Below, piece by piece: positions 60,530 through 64,000 of a stretch of DNA of 64,000 nt. The notes beneath the pieces were generated by a model. It was not told where the DNA came from and did not search any database. It was given only the letters and a program-made list of their open reading frames with translations. Position 1 is the stretch's first letter; every line of letters starts with the position of its first letter. The DNA comes from Roseomonas sp. OT10 (GTDB lineage: Bacteria; Pseudomonadota; Alphaproteobacteria; Acetobacterales; Acetobacteraceae): assembly GCF_020991085.1 (NCBI RefSeq), contig NZ_CP087719.1, forward strand, positions 1,384,001 through 1,448,000, in the 5' to 3' direction. Made by a program: the position numbers and the translations under genes.

Positions 60530-61963
60530 GTGACCCAGACCCAGGCCGTATCCCCCGCCGCCGGCTCCCCGGTGGCCCCGTCCCCCGGTGCCGTGCCGTC
60601 GGACGAGGGCGTGGAGGCGGTGGTGGCGCGCGACGCCCGGACGACGGAGCGGCTGCGCGAGGCGCCGGAACGCGGCGTGCTCTTCGCCGCCACGGCCACG
60701 GCGGGCCCGGCCTGGGAGATCCTGCGGGACCTGGCCGGGCTGGTGCGGCGCGCCGGCGCGATACCGTGGCTGCTGCTCTGCCCCGCCCCCGGTTCGCCGG
60801 AAGCCCTTCGCCTGGGCCGGGCCGTGGAGCCGCCGGCTCCCTTCGACCTGCTCGCCTGGCTGCGTCCCGCCCGGGAGCCGATGGGGGATGCCGCCGACTG
60901 GGACCAGCCCGGCCCGGACCCCGCGCTGGAAGCGGCCCTGGCCAGGCTGCTCGCGGAGCTCGGCCGGCCGGTGCGGCTGGTGGCGGAGACGCCGCGCCTG
61001 CTCTCCCGCCTGGGCGCGCCGCCGGGCCTCCCCCGGGCCGTGGTGCTGGCCCGCGCCGTGGCGAACGCGCCACGCCGGGTCTTCCCCGGCCCGCCGCGCC
61101 ACCGGCTGCTCGCCCGGATGCGCGCGGTGCTGGACGACGCGGTGGCGGTGCTGCCGGATGAGGCGGCGCGGCTCGCCCTGCGGCAGCTCTGCCCCGGCGC
61201 GGCGACCGTCGTAGCGGGGCCCGGCGCCCCGGCGGGGTGCGTGGCGACCGCGCTCGGCCTCTCCCCTGCGCTGCGCCCGGAGGCGGGCTCGCTGGACCAC
61301 GCGCTGTTCCGGTGCCTGCTGACCGCCCGGCTGGCGGATGGCCGGCCGACCGGGCTGCTGCTCGACGGGCTGGAGGGAACGGCGCCCGCCATCGCCTTCG
61401 CCGGGCTTTGCGGCCCCGGCCGGATGTTCCGGCTGGGCGAGGGGCTGGGCCGGCCCGCGGCGCTGGGGATCGGCCGGCTGCTCGTCGGCGGCGCGGGCGA
61501 GGAGGCGCGCGCGCTGGCCGTGGCGGTGGAGGGCTGGGGGCTGGAGGCGCTGCCGCTGCTGCCATCGGCCAGCGCCGAGGATGCCCGGCGTCTCGCGGCG
61601 CTGCGCGGCGCCTGGGCCGGCCGCGCGGCGGTGCTGCGCGCCGAAGGGCTGTTCCTGGCGGGGGACGCGCAGCCCCGGGCGGTGGTGCTGGCCACGCCGT
61701 ACGACCCGCGCCGGGGCGAGGCGGCGACGCTGTTCGACGCGGCCGATCCGCGCTTCTGGACGCGCCCCGCCGCGCCCGCGCTGGGCTTCGACGCGGGGGT
61801 GCTGCCCCTCCTGTCGCCCGGCCCGCCGCGCCCGGCCGCGGCGGCGCTGCTGGCCCTGGCGCTGCACGCCGGCTGCGCCGCGCTGTCGCTGCCCGGCGGG
61901 GCGCCGCCGGGATGCGCGGCCCTGCTGGGGCGGCTGGCCGGCGCCGGGATGGCGATCGGCTGA
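60530..61963 (+). CDS. protein of unknown function beside glycosyltransferase
   Basis: 477 residues from a GTG. Ala/Leu/Arg-rich, no signal peptide, no obvious membrane segment. Regular alternation of strands and helices (VLFAATATAGPAWEIL, IPWLLLCPAP, AVVLARAVANAP, GLLLDGLEGTAPAIAFAG, ALGIGRLLVGGAGEEARAL) suggests a Rossmann-like or GT-B-like fold, but no motif is diagnostic. Its stop shares a base with the start of the following glycosyltransferase (TGATG), which implies a shared task in glycan assembly. Confidence 0.75.
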   Translation: MTQTQAVSPAAGSPVAPSPGAVPSDEGVEAVVARDARTTERLREAPERGVLFAATATAGPAWEILRDLAGLVRRAGAIPWLLLCPAPGSPEALRLGRAVEPPAPFDLLAWLRPAREPMGDAADWDQPGPDPALEAALARLLAELGRPVRLVAETPRLLSRLGAPPGLPRAVVLARAVANAPRRVFPGPPRHRLLARMRAVLDDAVAVLPDEAARLALRQLCPGAATVVAGPGAPAGCVATALGLSPALRPEAGSLDHALFRCLLTARLADGRPTGLLLDGLEGTAPAIAFAGLCGPGRMFRLGEGLGRPAALGIGRLLVGGAGEEARALAVAVEGWGLEALPLLPSASAEDARRLAALRGAWAGRAAVLRAEGLFLAGDAQPRAVVLATPYDPRRGEAATLFDAADPRFWTRPAAPALGFDAGVLPLLSPGPPRPAAAALLALALHAGCAALSLPGGAPPGCAALLGRLAGAGMAIG

Positions 61964-64000
61964 TGCGGGTCGCCGTGTTCGTCACCAACGCGCCCGGGAA
62001 CTACGGCGGCGGCCGGCTCGCCGCCACCGTGCTCGCGCAATGCCTGGCGCGGGCCGGGGCCTCGGTCTGCTTCGTCACGAACCACCTGCCGGTGTTCCAC
62101 GCCGCGCTGCGGCGCTTCGGCCGGCCGGGGCGGGTGGAGACCTACCTGACCCCCGACTTCCACCAGGGCCTGCCGCCCGGACGCTTCGACCTGGTGCTGC
62201 TGATCCCGACCAGCTCTCGCGATCGCGCCGTCTATGTCGGGGCGCGTGGCTTCGCGCGGCGGCGCGGGGCGCGGCTGGCCCTGTTCAACTTCGAGACGCC
62301 GAACTGGTTCAACGCGCTCTCGCCCGTGCGGCGGGACGAGGCGGGCTGGGCCGAGTGGCGCCTGCTGGCGGAGGAGGCGGCGGCGACCGGGCTGCTGGTC
62401 CTCAGCAACTCCCGCGAGTCGGAGCGGCATGCGCGCGACTGGTTCGGCGACCCGCGCATCCTGCACGACCACTGGCACCAGCCGATCAACCTCGACGCCC
62501 TGGCGCGTGTGGCGCCGCAGTACCGCGAGCGGCGCATCCTCGCCTTCGTGCGGCCGCGCGACCCGCACAAGGGCGCCGCCGACATCCCGGCCGTGCTGTG
62601 CGAGGCGCTGCGCGGCTGGACGCTCTCGCTGATCGTCGGCAGCCCGGAGCTGGACCCGGCCTGGCGCGACACGCTGGTGCCGGTGGCGCGTCGTCACGGC
62701 ATCGAGGTGGAGGTGCATCCGCTGGCGGGCGAGACGCGGAAGTTCGTCGAGCTGAAGCGGGCGCGGCTGCTGCTCTATCCCTCGCGCTTCGAGGGCTACG
62801 GCCTTCCCCCGATCGAGGCGCTGGCCGCCGGCACGCCCTGCGTCTGCTACGACCTGCCGGTGCTGCGCGAGGTCTGCGGCGATGCGCTGGTGGCCGTGCC
62901 GCCGGGTGACGTCGCGGCGCTGCGCGAGGCGGTGCTGCGCGTGGCGGCGAGCCCGCCGGAGGACTGGGCGCATCTGCCGGCGGCGGTCGAATCGGTCGGC
63001 TCGGTGGAACGTTGCGGCCGGGCGGCGCTGGCCAGCCTGGAGCGCTTCCTCGCCGCGCCGCCACCCGGGGCGTTGCCGCCGCTGCCCCGGCCGGAGCGGG
63101 CGGCGGACGCCCGGGCCGGTCTCCGGCTGCTGCCGCCACGGCTGCATCCCGGCGCGATGCTGGAGCTGCGCGGCCGCGCCGTGCTGCCGCCGGGCGGGCG
63201 GGTCCAGCTGTGGGCGGATGGCCGCCCCCTCGGCGAGGCACGGCCCGGGCCGGATGCGCCGTCCGGCTTCGCGCTGGTCCGCCACCATCTGCCCGAGGGC
63301 GACAGCCTGCTGGTCGAGGCGCTGGCGCTGGACGGCGCGGGACAGGCGCTCGGCCGCGCCGCGACCCGGTGTTCCGTGCAGGCCGCGCTGGTCGGGGGCG
63401 ACGAGCCGCCCGCCGGCTGGCAGTCCGGCGGCGTGCAGGGGCGGCGCGAACCCGAGGGGGCGGTGGTCACCGGCTGGGCGATGGCGAACCCGCCGCTGCT
63501 GGCGCTCGAAGCCCTGGCCGGCCCGCGGGTGCTCTGGTGCCAGCACGGCCTGTCGCGCCCCTCGACCCCTGCGGCGCCATGCGCGGGCTTCGCCATCCAT
63601 GCGGAACGCGACGCCGCCTGGCTGCTGGAGGCGGCGGGGGCCGTGACGCTGGTCGGCTATGGCCGCGATGGGGTGGCGGTGCGGCGCGTGCCGCTCGACC
63701 TGCCGCCCGCCCCGCCGGGCCTGCCGACCCCCGGGCCGGAGCCCGGCGGGGAGGATGCGGATGCCGGCGAGGACCCGGCGGCGCTTCCGCTGCGCGCCGG
63801 GATCGAGCGCGCCGAGCGCGACGCCTACGGCGTGGTCGAGCTGGAAGGCTGGGTGCTGTCCCGTCCGCGCGTGACCGCGGTGCGGGTGCTGCTGGGCGAC
63901 CGGCTGCTGGGCGAGACCCTGCCCGACCGCCTGCAGGGCGGGCTGCACGCGCGCCATCGCGAATACGGCGATGCCTATGGCGGCTTCGTGTTGCAGGCGC
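61963..64000 (+). CDS. glycosyltransferase family 4 with C-terminal repeat modules (partial, runs off the end)
   Basis: At least 679 residues, open at the window edge. N-terminal VFVTNAPGNYGGGRLAATVL, donor-site text ILAFVRPRDPHKGAADIP and the RFEGYGLPPIEALAAGTPCV loop identify a retaining GT4 (residues 1-365). After it come about three beta-rich modules of 80-95 residues (about 375-470, 490-580, 600-679 onward), e.g. VELEGWVLSRPRVTAVRVLL and HREYGDAYGGFVLQ. Such modules occur at the end of large bacterial glycosyltransferases and may bind glycan. Overlaps the unknown gene by one base. Confidence 0.88.
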   Translation, partial: MRVAVFVTNAPGNYGGGRLAATVLAQCLARAGASVCFVTNHLPVFHAALRRFGRPGRVETYLTPDFHQGLPPGRFDLVLLIPTSSRDRAVYVGARGFARRRGARLALFNFETPNWFNALSPVRRDEAGWAEWRLLAEEAAATGLLVLSNSRESERHARDWFGDPRILHDHWHQPINLDALARVAPQYRERRILAFVRPRDPHKGAADIPAVLCEALRGWTLSLIVGSPELDPAWRDTLVPVARRHGIEVEVHPLAGETRKFVELKRARLLLYPSRFEGYGLPPIEALAAGTPCVCYDLPVLREVCGDALVAVPPGDVAALREAVLRVAASPPEDWAHLPAAVESVGSVERCGRAALASLERFLAAPPPGALPPLPRPERAADARAGLRLLPPRLHPGAMLELRGRAVLPPGGRVQLWADGRPLGEARPGPDAPSGFALVRHHLPEGDSLLVEALALDGAGQALGRAATRCSVQAALVGGDEPPAGWQSGGVQGRREPEGAVVTGWAMANPPLLALEALAGPRVLWCQHGLSRPSTPAAPCAGFAIHAERDAAWLLEAAGAVTLVGYGRDGVAVRRVPLDLPPAPPGLPTPGPEPGGEDADAGEDPAALPLRAGIERAERDAYGVVELEGWVLSRPRVTAVRVLLGDRLLGETLPDRLQGGLHARHREYGDAYGGFVLQA

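Noticed and set aside
59461-63957. Very long open frame on the minus strand (about 1500 codons)
   Set aside because: Arg/Pro/Gln-rich translation without family features; it is the shadow of the MFS, cytidylyltransferase, unknown and glycosyltransferase genes, whose products are recognisable or have natural composition.
1-64000. Insertion sequences, prophage genes or a conjugative island
   Set aside because: No transposase, integrase, phage structural or plasmid gene is recognisable; the only repeat family is the hairpin element.

Overview
The window reads as chromosome of a very GC-rich alphaproteobacterium. The ribosomal order rpsM-rpsK-rpoA-rplQ, many GTG starts, dense 1-4 nt gene overlaps, several orphan TctC-type solute receptors and overall gene style suggest Acetobacteraceae, Roseomonas-like. 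The genus is an inference; no 16S or tRNA gene is visible.

Layout. 143-2883: end of the ribosomal protein/RNA polymerase alpha operon plus a coupled secreted protein. 3026-3415 and 13892-14295: two copies of a hairpin-rich dispersed repeat of about 400 bp, both between convergent genes. 3505-8386: cysteine hydrolase and pirin genes divergent from a LysR regulator, a peptide/oligopeptide-type ABC receptor, and two broken genes (a methyltransferase 5' fragment and a frameshifted monooxygenase). 8495-18877: housekeeping (aat, otsBA, nadK, accBC, thiSG) with an orphan OmpR-type regulator and small membrane proteins. 18923-27690: an aromatic catabolic block built on gentisate 1,2-dioxygenase, with two flavin monooxygenases, a fumarylacetoacetate-hydrolase-family enzyme, a MarR regulator and two TctC receptors. 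27960-28231 is a conspicuous AT-rich island before a membrane fatty acid desaturase. 29543-32109: FIST sensor and soluble histidine kinase operon. 32352-44842: the most interesting locus, a glycosyltransferase followed by a 2440-residue fully reducing FAS/PKS-like megasynthase without thioesterase, an alpha-oxoamine synthase, a GNAT-like protein and a KpsS-type capsule protein, the last four genes linked by 4-nt overlaps. 44907-58417: PhnD-like receptor, glpD, a secreted RTX protein, a three-gene membrane dehydrogenase (Tat small subunit, GMC flavoprotein, tri-heme cytochrome), an SDR lacking the catalytic Tyr, a YdjM-like protein, a D-serine-deaminase-like enzyme and a YgiB/YgiC/DUF350 trio. 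58503-64000: an MFS carrier, a CMP-sugar cytidylyltransferase, an unknown protein and a glycosyltransferase running off the end.

How it fits together. The PKS/oxoamine synthase/GNAT/KpsS operon resembles the rhizobial rkp-1 (rkpA, rkpG, rkpJ) region for capsular K antigen. The simplest reading is that the megasynthase builds a saturated acyl chain on its ACP, the PLP enzyme releases it by decarboxylative condensation with an amino acid to give a sphingoid-like aminoketone, the GNAT-like protein may modify it, and the KpsS-like protein puts the first acidic sugar on it: a dedicated lipid anchor for a surface glycan. The upstream glycosyltransferase, the nearby desaturase, the FIST/kinase pair and the cytidylyltransferase at 59733 may belong to the same surface-glycan programme, but that link is inferred from position only.
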